DNA from: JAYEJW01 sp034716535
GTDB lineage: Bacteria > Pseudomonadota > Gammaproteobacteria > Chromatiales > Chromatiaceae
DNA length: 43,723 bases
Assembly: GCA_034716535.1 (NCBI GenBank)
Contig: JAYEJW010000043.1
Coordinates: 1 to 43,723 of the forward strand
Direction of reading: 5' to 3'
A program made the translations under genes and the position numbers. Shown here piece after piece: positions 24,740 to 32,036 of the stretch (positions are counted from its first letter, which is position 1; the number at the start of each line of letters is the position of its first letter). The notes below the pieces were generated by a model that ran no database searches, was not told the DNA's origin, and saw only the letters and a program-made list of their open reading frames with translations.

Positions 24740-26662
24740 TCATTGAGACTTCCTGACTCGTAGATACCATTCCGAGAGCAACCGCACCTGCTTGGGCGTG
24801 TAGCCCTTATCGACCATGCGGTCGACGAACTGGTCGTGCTTCTTCTGCTCGTCGGCTGAGGCCTTGGCGTTGAAGGAGATGACCGGCAGCAGCTCTTCGG
24901 TGTTGGAGAACATCTTTTTCTCGATCACCACCCTCAGTTTCTCGTAGCTGGTCCACTTAGGGTTGGCGCCGGCATTGTTGGCCCGCGCCCGCAGTACGAA
25001 GTTCACGATCTCGTTGCGGAAGTCCTTCGGGTTGGAGATCCCCGCGGGTTTTTCCATTTTCTCCAACTCCTCGTTGAGCGAGGAGCGATTCATCATCTCG
25101 CCGGTGTCAGGATCGCGGTACTCCTGGTCCTGGATCCAGTAGTCGGCATAGATCACGTAGCGGTCGAAGAGGTTCTGCCCATATTCGGCGTAGGACTCGA
25201 GATAGGCGGTCTGCAGCTCCTTGCCGATGAACTCCGCGTAGCGCGGCGCCAGGAACTGCTTCAAGTAGCTGAGATAGCGATCCTGGATCTCGGGCGGCAT
25301 CTGCTCGCGGGCGATCTGCTTCTCCAGCACATAGAGCAGATGCACCGGACTGGCCGCCACCTCGGTGTGGTCGAAGTTGAAGACCTGGGAGAGGATCTTG
25401 AACGCGAAGCGCGTGGAGATGCCGGTCATCCCCTCGTCCACCCCGGCATAGTCTTGATACTCCTGAATGGACTTGGCCTTGGGATCCGTGTCCTTGAGAT
25501 TCTCGCCGTCATAGACCCGCATCTTGGAGAAGATGCTCGAATTCTCCGGCTCCTTGAGACGGGTGAGCGTCGAGAACTGCGCCATCATCTGCAGGGTCCC
25601 CGGCGCGCAGGGTGACTCGGCCAGTGAGCTGTTGCGCAGCAGCTTCTCGTAGATCTGCACCTCTTCGGACACCCGCAGGCAGTAGGGCACCTTGACGATA
25701 AAGACGCGGTCGAGGAACGCCTCGTTGTTCTTGTTGTTGCGGAAGGACTGCCATTCCGACTCGTTCGAGTGAGCCAGGATGATCCCCTGGAACGGAAGGG
25801 CCGAGAGCCCCTCCGTGCCGTTGTAATTGCCTTCCTGGGTGGCCGTGAGCAGGGGATGCAGCACCTTGATGGGCGCCTTGAACATCTCCACGAACTCCAT
25901 CAGCCCCTGGTTCGAGCGGCATAGGGCGCCGGAGAAGCTGTATGCGTCTGCGTCGTGCTGGGCGAAGCGCTCCAGCTGGCGGATGTCCACCTTGCCCACC
26001 AGCGAGGAGATGTCCTGGTTGTTCTCATCGCCGGGCTCGGTCTTGGCGATGGCCACCTGCTCCAGGATGGACGGGTAGAGCTTTGCGACCCGGAAACGCG
26101 TGATATCGCCGTTGTACTCCTGCAGCCGCTTCACCGCCCAGGGCGACATGACGGCGCGCAGATGCCTAGAGGGGATGCCGTAGTCCTCCTCCAGGATCGG
26201 TCCGTCCTCCTCCGGCGAGAACAGGCCCAGGGGCGACTCGAACACCGGCGAGCCCTCGATGGCGTAGAAGGGGACCTCCTCCATCAGTTCCTTGAGCTTC
26301 TCGGCCAAGGAGGACTTGCCGCCTCCCACCGGCCCGAGGAGGTAGAGGATCTGCTTCTTTTCCTCTAGCCCCTGAGCGGCGTGTTTCAGGTAGGAGACCA
26401 AGTGCTCGATGGCCTCCTCCATGCCGTAGAACTCGGAGAAGGCCGGATAGCGTCTGATAATCTTGTTCTGAAAGATCCGGCTCAGGCGGGGATCATTGCG
26501 GGTATCGACGACTTCCGGCTCGCCGATGGCCATCTGCAAGCGCTCGGCCGGGCCCGCGTATGTGGTCGGGTCGGTCTTGCAGAGCTCTAGATACTCATCA
26601 AGGCTCATGACCTCCTCGCGGGAAGCCTCGTAGCGCGCCTGGTAACGTTCGAAGATCGACAT
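24740..26662 (-). CDS. prkA: PrkA-family serine protein kinase / AAA+ protein
   Basis: 640 residues. Begins MSIFERYQARYEASREEVMSL (typical PrkA/YeaG). N-terminal AAA+ module with Walker A GPVGGGKSS (about 110-118) and a VFIVKVPYCLRVSEEVQIYEKL segment, then the C-terminal PrkA kinase-like domain ending LLSEWYLRVRKSQ. In E. coli the orthologue YeaG is induced on nitrogen starvation through NtrC and sigma-54 and shapes the stress response. In Bacillus PrkA phosphorylates protein, and newer work proposes protease activity for the AAA+ part. The ATG at 26662 follows GAGG. It heads the prkA-yeaH-spoVR series; a sigma-54 promoter and NtrC-like site lie upstream. Confidence 0.95.
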   Translation of the reverse strand: MSIFERYQARYEASREEVMSLDEYLELCKTDPTTYAGPAERLQMAIGEPEVVDTRNDPRLSRIFQNKIIRRYPAFSEFYGMEEAIEHLVSYLKHAAQGLEEKKQILYLLGPVGGGKSSLAEKLKELMEEVPFYAIEGSPVFESPLGLFSPEEDGPILEEDYGIPSRHLRAVMSPWAVKRLQEYNGDITRFRVAKLYPSILEQVAIAKTEPGDENNQDISSLVGKVDIRQLERFAQHDADAYSFSGALCRSNQGLMEFVEMFKAPIKVLHPLLTATQEGNYNGTEGLSALPFQGIILAHSNESEWQSFRNNKNNEAFLDRVFIVKVPYCLRVSEEVQIYEKLLRNSSLAESPCAPGTLQMMAQFSTLTRLKEPENSSIFSKMRVYDGENLKDTDPKAKSIQEYQDYAGVDEGMTGISTRFAFKILSQVFNFDHTEVAASPVHLLYVLEKQIAREQMPPEIQDRYLSYLKQFLAPRYAEFIGKELQTAYLESYAEYGQNLFDRYVIYADYWIQDQEYRDPDTGEMMNRSSLNEELEKMEKPAGISNPKDFRNEIVNFVLRARANNAGANPKWTSYEKLRVVIEKKMFSNTEELLPVISFNAKASADEQKKHDQFVDRMVDKGYTPKQVRLLSEWYLRVRKSQ

Positions 26663-26781
26663 ACAACACCTCACTCGAAGTCTGGGCTAGGGTACTCGGG
26701 CCACCAGCGACCGGAACCCGCAAAGAACAAGGGTCTGCGTAGATGAGGAGGAGACGGAAAACGGTGCTTACAGGTAACCTC

Positions 26782-26796
26782 GCAAGCTCCGGGCCA
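26782..26796 (-). promoter_or_regulatory. Sigma-54 promoter of prkA
   Basis: On the minus strand TGGCCCGGAGCTTGC matches the sigma-54 consensus TGGCACG-N4-TTGC with a single mismatch, and the GG and GC dinucleotides have the required ten-base spacing. Predicted start of transcription is near 26770, giving a leader of about 108 bases before the prkA ATG. Confidence 0.75.
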
Positions 26797-26880
26797 TCTT
26801 CGGGAAGTAGCCCAGCACACCGGGCGAGTCGCCTCTACCGCCGGCTTGCGCCCTCCGATGGTGCTCGCACTGATTGAGGG

Positions 26881-26897
26881 CGCACCATTAGGGTGCA
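26881..26897. promoter_or_regulatory. NtrC-like enhancer site upstream of prkA
   Basis: CGCACCATTAGGGTGCA fits the NtrC dyad TGCACC-N5-GGTGCA at 11 of 12 positions. It lies about 110 bases upstream of the predicted transcription start, the usual distance for NtrC enhancers. A shorter dyad GTGC-TC-GCAC (26861-26870) sits just downstream and could be a second, weaker site. Confidence 0.65.
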
Positions 26898-27023
26898 TGC
26901 TGTGGGCTACTCCTCCTCGGTCACAACCGCGCTTGTTGTGGCTCTTGATTCGCGCTTACCTGCAGTTTAGACGGGTTTCCCCGAAACAGGTTCAAGGATT
27001 GCTTCAGCATGGGGCCGATTTGG

Positions 27024-28325
27024 CTACCGAGAGCGCCGAGTTGTGTGGCCGCGCAACAGCAGCCCACCCACCGCCAACAGGCCCGCTGCCCCTAAGACCG
27101 CAACAGGCCGCTCCCAGGTAACCACCAACAGGCTCATCCCGCTCACAATCAGGAACACCAGCGGCGGGAGCGGATACAGCGGAACACGAAAAGGTCGCAT
27201 CAGATCGGGTTCCCGGCGGCGCAGCCGAAGTACACCCGCCACCGTTATCAGCGCGAACAATGTCAGCGTGAACCCCGTGAATGTCAGTACACCCTCGAAC
27301 GAATCGGTGAGAATGAATCCGAGCGCGAGCCCCAACTGCACCAGAACGGCGCGCGTCGGGGCGCCACGGCGGTTCCGGGCGCTCAGAAATCGTAACACGG
27401 GTACGTCTTCGCCAATCGCCTGCAACACGCGCGGTCCGGCCAGAACCATGGCGCTGATCGTCGAGATCAGCAGTAAGCTGAGCACCAGGCTGAATACCAT
27501 GCCGCCCTTCTCTCCGAAGATGTTGCGGGCGGAGAGCGCGCCGACCTCCACGGTACCCGCCAACTCACCCAGTCCCGTGGTGCGCAGGAAAGTGAGGTTG
27601 AGCAGCAGGTAGAGTCCGGTCACCGCCAACGTACCGTGAACCAGTGCCCGCGGCACCGTACGCTGCGGGCTCTGTACCTCGTCCACCACGTAGGCCGCTG
27701 CGTTCCATCCCGAGTAGGCGTAGGAAACATAAATCAGCGATAAGGCGAAGGGCGCACTGAACAGGGCGCCCAACGTATGCGTGCTCGGGGTCAGCGTCAG
27801 ACTGTCGGCTACGGTACCGTGCATAAGGCCGACCAGGCAGAAGAAGACGATGACGGCGACCTTGAGCAGGGTCGCGAAAACCTGAAAGCCCCGCCCGAGT
27901 GCCAGATCGAATGCGTGCAGAGCCGTCACTACGACCACGGTTACAACCGCAATGGTCCTCGGGTCCACTGGCAGGAAGGTACCCGCATAGCTTCCCAGGG
28001 CCATGGCCGCCAAGGCTACCGGCGCAGAAAAACCGACGGTGACCGAGACCCAGCCCGCGAGCGTGCCGAGCGCCGGGTTATAGATGCAGGAGAGGAAATG
28101 GTACTCGCCCCCAGAGCGGGGCAATGCCGCCGCAAGCTCCGCATAGGATAGGGCCCCGCAGAGGGCCACCAGACCGCCGAGCCCCCATAGCAGGAGCAGT
28201 GCCGCTCCGTCGGGTACCACCTCGGCCTGCAGTCCGAGCGTGGTGAACACCCCGGTTCCGATCATGTTGGCGATCACGATCAGGACGGCGGTGCGATAGT
28301 CGATGAAGCGCTGCGGGGCGGGCAT
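27024..28325 (-). CDS. APC-superfamily amino-acid permease
   Basis: 433 residues with about twelve membrane helices. The helix-1 motif IVIANMIGTGVFTTLG is the unwound substrate-binding GxG segment of APC transporters. ALSYAELAAALPRSGGEYHFL (end of helix 2/loop) and YSGWNAAAYVVDEVQSPQRTVPRAL are also typical. It imports or exchanges an amino acid or amine across the inner membrane; the substrate cannot be told from sequence. The start follows a three-base gap from the 67-residue gene, so it is probably expressed with the small genes upstream. Confidence 0.87.
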   Translation of the reverse strand: MPAPQRFIDYRTAVLIVIANMIGTGVFTTLGLQAEVVPDGAALLLLWGLGGLVALCGALSYAELAAALPRSGGEYHFLSCIYNPALGTLAGWVSVTVGFSAPVALAAMALGSYAGTFLPVDPRTIAVVTVVVVTALHAFDLALGRGFQVFATLLKVAVIVFFCLVGLMHGTVADSLTLTPSTHTLGALFSAPFALSLIYVSYAYSGWNAAAYVVDEVQSPQRTVPRALVHGTLAVTGLYLLLNLTFLRTTGLGELAGTVEVGALSARNIFGEKGGMVFSLVLSLLLISTISAMVLAGPRVLQAIGEDVPVLRFLSARNRRGAPTRAVLVQLGLALGFILTDSFEGVLTFTGFTLTLFALITVAGVLRLRRREPDLMRPFRVPLYPLPPLVFLIVSGMSLLVVTWERPVAVLGAAGLLAVGGLLLRGHTTRRSR

Positions 28326-28328
28326 CGA

Positions 28329-28532
28329 TCAGAAAGAGTACGGCCGTTTCTTGTCAGCTTGTGCTCGCCAATCTCTCAACTCGTCCTCAACCTCCGAGGT
28401 AGGCACCGCTGCGGTACGCCTCAGCGAGTGCTCGATCTCCTCAATAATAGCGTGTATAGAAGACCCCAGTAGCTTGGCAACGAGTCGGCGCTGTCCTAGG
28501 GGGATCTCCTCAAGACCTCTGTTCGTTCTCAA
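28329..28532 (-). CDS. Small helical protein of unknown function (67 aa)
   Basis: Not recognised. Predicted mainly helical, with LGQRRLVAKLLGSSIHAIIEEIEHSLRR followed by an acidic stretch and a basic end. The only available start is TTG at 28532, preceded by AAGG and overlapping the end of the 92-residue gene by 23 bp. This tight packing between two real genes, and no overlap with anything on the other strand, support it being coding. It sits three bases before the APC permease gene. Confidence 0.5.
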   Translation of the reverse strand: MRTNRGLEEIPLGQRRLVAKLLGSSIHAIIEEIEHSLRRTAAVPTSEVEDELRDWRAQADKKRPYSF

Positions 28533-28788
28533 GCGCCTTGTCGGTAATCTCCTTGTAGAGATGGATCACCCGCGCGACCAATGACTCGAATTCCGGGTGC
28601 CTGTCCACAAGCGGCTTGACCTTGCTGGCATCGGCCAAGACCGCTTCCAGAAACTCGATATCGAAATCGGCGAGCGGTTCTCCCCGATCAACCTTTTCCT
28701 TGATGTCGAGGGCCCTGGGAAGCCTCTGAGTCTCGAGTCTTTGCAGGAGTACGGTGATCAATCCGACATCTTGCGATGGCTCGTTCAT
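28510..28788 (-). CDS. Small acidic helical protein of unknown function (92 aa)
   Basis: Not recognised with confidence. Soluble, acidic and helical: LITVLLQRLETQRLPRALDIKEKVDRGEPL, then DFDIEFLEAVLADASKVKPLVDRHPEFESLV. A good ribosome site, GAGGAG, seven bases before the ATG supports translation. Similar short proteins occur in sulfur-oxidising Gammaproteobacteria as far as recalled, without an assigned role. It lies downstream of the YeeE/sox genes on the same strand. Confidence 0.65.
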   Translation of the reverse strand: MNEPSQDVGLITVLLQRLETQRLPRALDIKEKVDRGEPLADFDIEFLEAVLADASKVKPLVDRHPEFESLVARVIHLYKEITDKALENEQRS

Positions 28789-28807
28789 GTCTAACTCCTC
28801 TCGTTCT

Positions 28808-28888
28808 TTATGCCTCGTCGAGAACCGCGATGGAAAGAAGGGTGCTGGCCAAGACGAGGGCTACCACACATCCGCCGTTTGCGATCAT
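28808..28888 (-). CDS. Possible 26-residue single-pass membrane peptide
   Basis: A complete short frame with ATG and TAA: MIANGGCVVALVLASTLLSI then AVLDEA. The middle is one hydrophobic helix of about 17 residues with a short polar start and an acidic end, as in known small membrane proteins. The preceding bases (TGAGACTC) are only a weak ribosome site. It lies between the YeeE-type transporter and the 92-residue gene on the same strand, spaced like a member of the unit. Expression is not shown. Confidence 0.4.
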   Translation of the reverse strand: MIANGGCVVALVLASTLLSIAVLDEA

Positions 28889-28911
28889 GAGTCTCAGTTT
28901 AGCCGCTAGTC

Positions 28912-28938
28912 CGGAAAAGTCGCAGGGAGCGGTCCCTG
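28912..28938 (-). terminator. Weak terminator-like hairpin after the YeeE gene
   Basis: On the minus strand CAGGGA-CCGC-TCCCTG (28923-28938) is followed after a few bases by CTTTTCC. It is close downstream of the YeeE-type gene stop. The stem is six base pairs and the T-run short, so read-through is likely. Confidence 0.35.
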
Positions 28939-28944
28939 GCGGTT

Positions 28945-29970
28945 CTACTCGCGCTCGAGCCACCACAGGCCGATGCGCATACCCAGGAAGATGGCGGTCG
29001 CCGCGATGACCGATTGCACGGACAGGGTAGCCAGTCCGGTCAGTCCCTGTCCCACGTTGCATCCGCCGGCCAGCACGGCACCGCTCCCCATGAAAACCCC
29101 GCCGAGCAGGTAGGCGCCGAGTCGCGATCCGTCCGGCGCTATCCATCGGAAGCTCCTGGTGGCCAGGGCGCTGAGCAAGGCACCGGCAAAGACGCCGGCG
29201 ATGAGGAACACCCCGAAGAGGGAGCCGGTCAGCTGTCCGAGGGTGACGTAGGTAACCCCCCGCGTGAGCGGGCCGACGATGGACACCGAGATGGGCGGAG
29301 TCGGCTCGAACTCGTCCTGCGCGAGGTAGCCGGTGAGCCACCAGCCAGCCGTGATCGACAGGCCGATCAGGGCCCCTGCGGCCACCATCCCGGGGTGCTC
29401 ACGCCAGTTGCCGAGGCGGAACAGGATCAGGGCGCAGACCGACGCGGCTGCTATGGCCGGAAACCAGTGAGGCAAGGCAAACCACCCCGCGACTGCCGAA
29501 CGGTCCTCCGTCAGGTAGACGGCGCTTTCTTGGACGATCCACACGCGGACCGGCTCCAGGACACCGAACAGCGTCACCATGGCGACAGTGGCAAGAACGA
29601 GCAAGGTCACGAGCGCGCCAAGATTGCCCTCGGCGGTTCGGATGAGGGTGCGGGTCGCGCAGCCCCCGGCGAGCATGGAGCCGAAGCCGAACACCAATCC
29701 GCCGGACAGGAGACCGACCCAGTCGAGGCGGGCACTGCGGTAGCTCGAGCCGCCGATGTCGACCCAGTCGCCCCATTCGAGCAGTGCGGTGCCGAGAAGG
29801 GCCACACCCAAGGCCGCCACGTATGCATGTAACTGGCGGTGGTCCCGAAGCAGCACCCAATTGCTCAGGGCCGCAACCACGCAGAAACGGGAACGCTGAG
29901 CTACGATGCCGAAGACTAGACCGAGAAGAAGCGCACCGCCCGCCAACAGGAACGGTAGTTCGTCATTCAT
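28945..29970 (-). CDS. YeeE/YedE-family (TsuA-like) thiosulfate/sulfur transporter
   Basis: 341 residues, about nine to ten membrane helices. Two internal repeats carry the family cysteine motifs: RSRFC (Cys30), SMLAGGCATRTLIR (Cys104) and AVLAGGCNVGQGLTG (Cys304). In the characterised TsuA/YeeE protein such cysteines line the path by which thiosulfate crosses the inner membrane. Location directly after soxY-soxZ on the same strand supports a sulfur-compound substrate; thiosulfate is the best guess. It starts 13 bp after the soxZ stop. Confidence 0.87.
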   Translation of the reverse strand: MNDELPFLLAGGALLLGLVFGIVAQRSRFCVVAALSNWVLLRDHRQLHAYVAALGVALLGTALLEWGDWVDIGGSSYRSARLDWVGLLSGGLVFGFGSMLAGGCATRTLIRTAEGNLGALVTLLVLATVAMVTLFGVLEPVRVWIVQESAVYLTEDRSAVAGWFALPHWFPAIAAASVCALILFRLGNWREHPGMVAAGALIGLSITAGWWLTGYLAQDEFEPTPPISVSIVGPLTRGVTYVTLGQLTGSLFGVFLIAGVFAGALLSALATRSFRWIAPDGSRLGAYLLGGVFMGSGAVLAGGCNVGQGLTGLATLSVQSVIAATAIFLGMRIGLWWLERE

Positions 29971-29983
29971 CGACTTGTCGGCC

Positions 29984-30304
29984 TCAGCCCACTGTTGCCT
30001 CCAAGTGTCCGGTCTCGCTCATGTTGTCCGACCAGCGAATGGCAATCAGATCGCCCTTTTCGCCCTGCTTGATCCGGAAGGAAAGATAGGGATCGGCGGC
30101 GATACCCCAGCCCCACTCCATGGTCAGGACCGGCGTACCGTTACGCTCGCAAACCACCTCACGGATGAAATGTCGCGGCAGGACCTCGCCCGTGGTCGGG
30201 TGTTTGCGACTGCCCGTCTCCATGGGGTGGCGCAGGATCGCCTTGACCTTGATTCCGCCGTCCTGAAGTCGGACGCGGATCTTTCCTGACGTCTTTGTTG
30301 CCAT
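29984..30304 (-). CDS. soxZ: Thiosulfate oxidation carrier subunit SoxZ
   Basis: 106 residues, normal for SoxZ. KIRVRLQDGGIKVKAILRHPMETG followed by RKHPTTGEVLPRHFIREV and GWGIAADPYLSFRIKQGEKGD is the family pattern (immunoglobulin-like fold, no signal peptide). SoxZ pairs with SoxY in the periplasm, travelling with SoxY's Tat signal, and the dimer carries sulfur intermediates. A 66-bp palindromic element separates it from soxY. No soxA, soxX, soxB or soxCD occur in the window. Confidence 0.95.
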   Translation of the reverse strand: MATKTSGKIRVRLQDGGIKVKAILRHPMETGSRKHPTTGEVLPRHFIREVVCERNGTPVLTMEWGWGIAADPYLSFRIKQGEKGDLIAIRWSDNMSETGHLEATVG

Positions 30305-30357
30305 CTCGCAATCCCCAGCGTGTAATCCGGATATGTACCTACCGACAAGGGCATAGC

Positions 30358-30423
30358 TTGGGCGACATCAGCCCCTCGCCCCTGGGAGGAGAGGGGGGGA
30401 GGGGCGGAGACCCTGTCGCCCAA
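30358..30423. repeat. Palindromic element between soxY and soxZ
   Basis: The ends TTGGGCGACA (30358-30367) and TGTCGCCCAA (30414-30423) are perfect 10-bp inverted repeats. The interior is C-rich in the left half (GCCCCTCGCCCC) and G-rich in the right (GGGGAGGGGCGG), so the whole 66 bp can fold as one hairpin. Its build resembles the 94-bp element near the left edge, but the terminal sequences differ. No target duplication is apparent. Confidence 0.65.
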
Positions 30424-30443
30424 ACCATGTTTAGATCGCGGTG

Positions 30444-30905
30444 TCAGGCACCGCACCCGCCGGCGGCGACTTTGACCGCCCGCACGGCACGATAGAGCTT
30501 TCCATCGGCTTCGACGATTGCCACCAGGTTGCCGGTGTCGCCCATCTTGACGCGCACTGATAGATCGGACTCGACTTCGGGCGTGAAGTGCGCCTGGGCC
30601 AGGAGCGGAAACGGGTTCTTCTCCGATAGCAGGACCAGCGACTCGGCCCCGGGCAGCTGGACCCGTACATCGACCGGCACCTTGGCTCCGTTCTCCGCGA
30701 TATCCGGCGCATCGATGGTGATCTGATCGGTGTCCTCGATTTGCGCATCACCGAACAGTATGCGCTCGATCTCGGCCATGTTGCCGGCGTGGAACGCATC
30801 CGAGGGCCACTCCGCCAGAACGCGTGTTGGTACCAGACCCGAAGCGAGCAGCAGGGAAAGCTCGGCCGTGGCCAGGCCAGCCTGTAGAAAGCATCTGCGT
30901 TCCAA
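30444..30905 (-). CDS. soxY: Thiosulfate oxidation carrier protein SoxY
   Basis: 153 residues. N-terminal twin-arginine signal (RRCFLQAGLATAELSLLLASGL) for folded export with SoxZ. The immunoglobulin-like core (about 55-140) is followed by the flexible C-terminal arm VAAGGCGA, whose cysteine binds the sulfur intermediate. The start is TTG, supported by GGAGG eight bases upstream; no ATG fits the signal peptide. It is the first gene of soxY-soxZ-transporter. A CTGAAA-N17-TATACT promoter lies about 90-120 bases upstream. Confidence 0.94.
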   Translation of the reverse strand: MERRCFLQAGLATAELSLLLASGLVPTRVLAEWPSDAFHAGNMAEIERILFGDAQIEDTDQITIDAPDIAENGAKVPVDVRVQLPGAESLVLLSEKNPFPLLAQAHFTPEVESDLSVRVKMGDTGNLVAIVEADGKLYRAVRAVKVAAGGCGA

Positions 30906-30994
30906 TTTCCGCCTCCAGACGACGCAGCTGAGAAGATTTTCGGCTACCGCACGCGATCGGCAGGATCTGAATCAGGAAGATATCAATAATACAA

Positions 30995-31022
30995 AGTATA
31001 GCGGTTCGTATTCCACTTTCAG
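30995..31022 (-). promoter_or_regulatory. Candidate sigma-70 promoter of soxY
   Basis: On the minus strand CTGAAA (31017-31022) and TATACT (30995-31000) are separated by 17 bases. The -10 is close to consensus and the -35 moderately so. The start would be near 30988, about 80 bases before the soxY TTG. Confidence 0.45.
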
Positions 31023-31096
31023 GGCCCAGCGGGAGGTGCAGACCGTCCGTCGGGGAGCGGCCTCCACCCGCAGGGAAAGCGAGCGGACGTCGCGAG

Positions 31097-31222
31097 CTAG
31101 CACAGGCGCGCCTAAGACTCCGCAACAAGAAACAGAGACAGTCTCACGCGAAGCCGCGAACGGCGCGAAGAAAATCTACTGGCGTGACGACTGCTAGAGA
31201 AACGTAGGCGCTGCTCTACTCG
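31097..31222. repeat. Outer dispersed repeat, copy B (uninterrupted)
   Basis: 126 bp, in inverse orientation to the copy at 1525-1750, ending in imperfect inverted repeats (CTAGCACAGGCGCGCCTAAG at 31097-31116; reversed CGAGTAGAGCAGCGCCTACG at 31203-31222). Long blocks are shared with copy A, such as CTCACGCGAAGCCGCGAA. At the place where copy A carries the 94-bp insert this copy has a single GTTTCTCT (on the minus strand), so it represents the empty site. It lies between the slipin gene and soxY. Confidence 0.85.
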
Positions 31223-31254
31223 TAGTCCCCATCGGTACTGGGTTCCTTCTTGCC

Positions 31255-32034
31255 TCAGCTCGCTGCTTCGGACCCGGTACCCGAACGCGTCTTCATCTGT
31301 AGCAGAGGCTCCAGCAGATCGATCGGGAGTGGGAAGACGATGGTGGAGGACTTGTCCCCAGCCACCGTGGTGAGGGTCTCCATGTACCTTAGTTGGATGG
31401 CCTGTGGCTGTGCGGCGAGGATGCGGGCCGCCTCCGTGAGCTTTTCCGCTGCCTGCATCTCTCCCTCGGCGTGGATGACCTTGGCCCGCCGCGACCGTTC
31501 CGCCTCTGCCTGTCGGGCGATGGCGCGGATCATGCTCTCGTCCAGGTCTACGTGCTTGATCTCCACGTTGGCGACCTTGATGCCCCACGCGTCCGTCTGG
31601 GCATCCAGGATTTTGCGGACGTCGTCGTTCAGCTTGTCACGCTCCGCAAGCATCTCGTCCAGCTCGTGCTGGCCGAGCACCGAGCGCAGGGTCGTCTGGG
31701 CGAGCTGGCTGGTGGCCGCCAGGTAGTCCTCCACCTGGATGATGGCCTTCTCCGGGTCGATGACGCGGAAGTAGACAACCGCGTTGACCTTCACTGAGAC
31801 GTTGTCCCTGGAGATCACGTCCTGACTCGGTACGTCCATGACGATCACCCGCAGATCGACCTTGACGATCTGCTGGACGATGGGAACGACGATGATGAGG
31901 CCCGGCCCCTTGACCCGTTGGAACCGTCCGAGCAGGAAGATGACGCCGCGGTCGTACTCCCGCAGGATCTTGAGGGCGGACGCCAGGAAGACGATGACCA
32001 GGGTGATGATGGCGGCATAGACTTCGAACGGCAT
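31255..32034 (-). CDS. Slipin (SPFH/band-7 membrane protein)
   Basis: 259 residues. N-terminal membrane helix (about 6-22: YAAIITLVIVFLASALK), then an SPFH/band-7 domain (REYDRGVIFLLGRFQRVKGPGL, SRDNVSVKVNAVVYFRV, AQTTLRSVLGQHELDEMLAERDKLN) and a helical, Ala/Glu-rich tail (IRAIARQAEAERSRRAKVIHAEGE). Slipins form large ring-like membrane assemblies and occur paired with NfeD-type proteins, whose protease can cleave them in archaea. Here the pair is separated by two bases, so it is surely co-expressed. Suggested roles are membrane microdomain organisation or protein quality control. Confidence 0.93.
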   Translation of the reverse strand: MPFEVYAAIITLVIVFLASALKILREYDRGVIFLLGRFQRVKGPGLIIVVPIVQQIVKVDLRVIVMDVPSQDVISRDNVSVKVNAVVYFRVIDPEKAIIQVEDYLAATSQLAQTTLRSVLGQHELDEMLAERDKLNDDVRKILDAQTDAWGIKVANVEIKHVDLDESMIRAIARQAEAERSRRAKVIHAEGEMQAAEKLTEAARILAAQPQAIQLRYMETLTTVAGDKSSTIVFPLPIDLLEPLLQMKTRSGTGSEAAS

Positions 32035-32036
32035 GA

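Larger units (their letters stand above)
26663..27023 (-). promoter_or_regulatory. prkA upstream intergenic region
   Basis: 361 bp between the APC permease stop and prkA. It contains the sigma-54 promoter and NtrC-like site listed separately. A 75-codon minus-strand frame (26671-26898) crosses both sites and has no family resemblance, so no gene is called. Confidence 0.6.
30906..31254. other. Intergenic region slipin / soxY with repeat copy B
   Basis: 349 bp. It contains the soxY promoter candidate (30995-31022) and the second copy of the dispersed repeat (31097-31222). A plus-strand frame (30730-31197) across it ends in the repeat-derived peptide SREAANGAKKIYWRDDC and is not a gene. Confidence 0.6.

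Noticed and set aside
26671..26898. A 75-codon minus-strand frame upstream of prkA
   Set aside because: It overlaps the sigma-54 promoter and NtrC-like site, has no ribosome site and no family resemblance.
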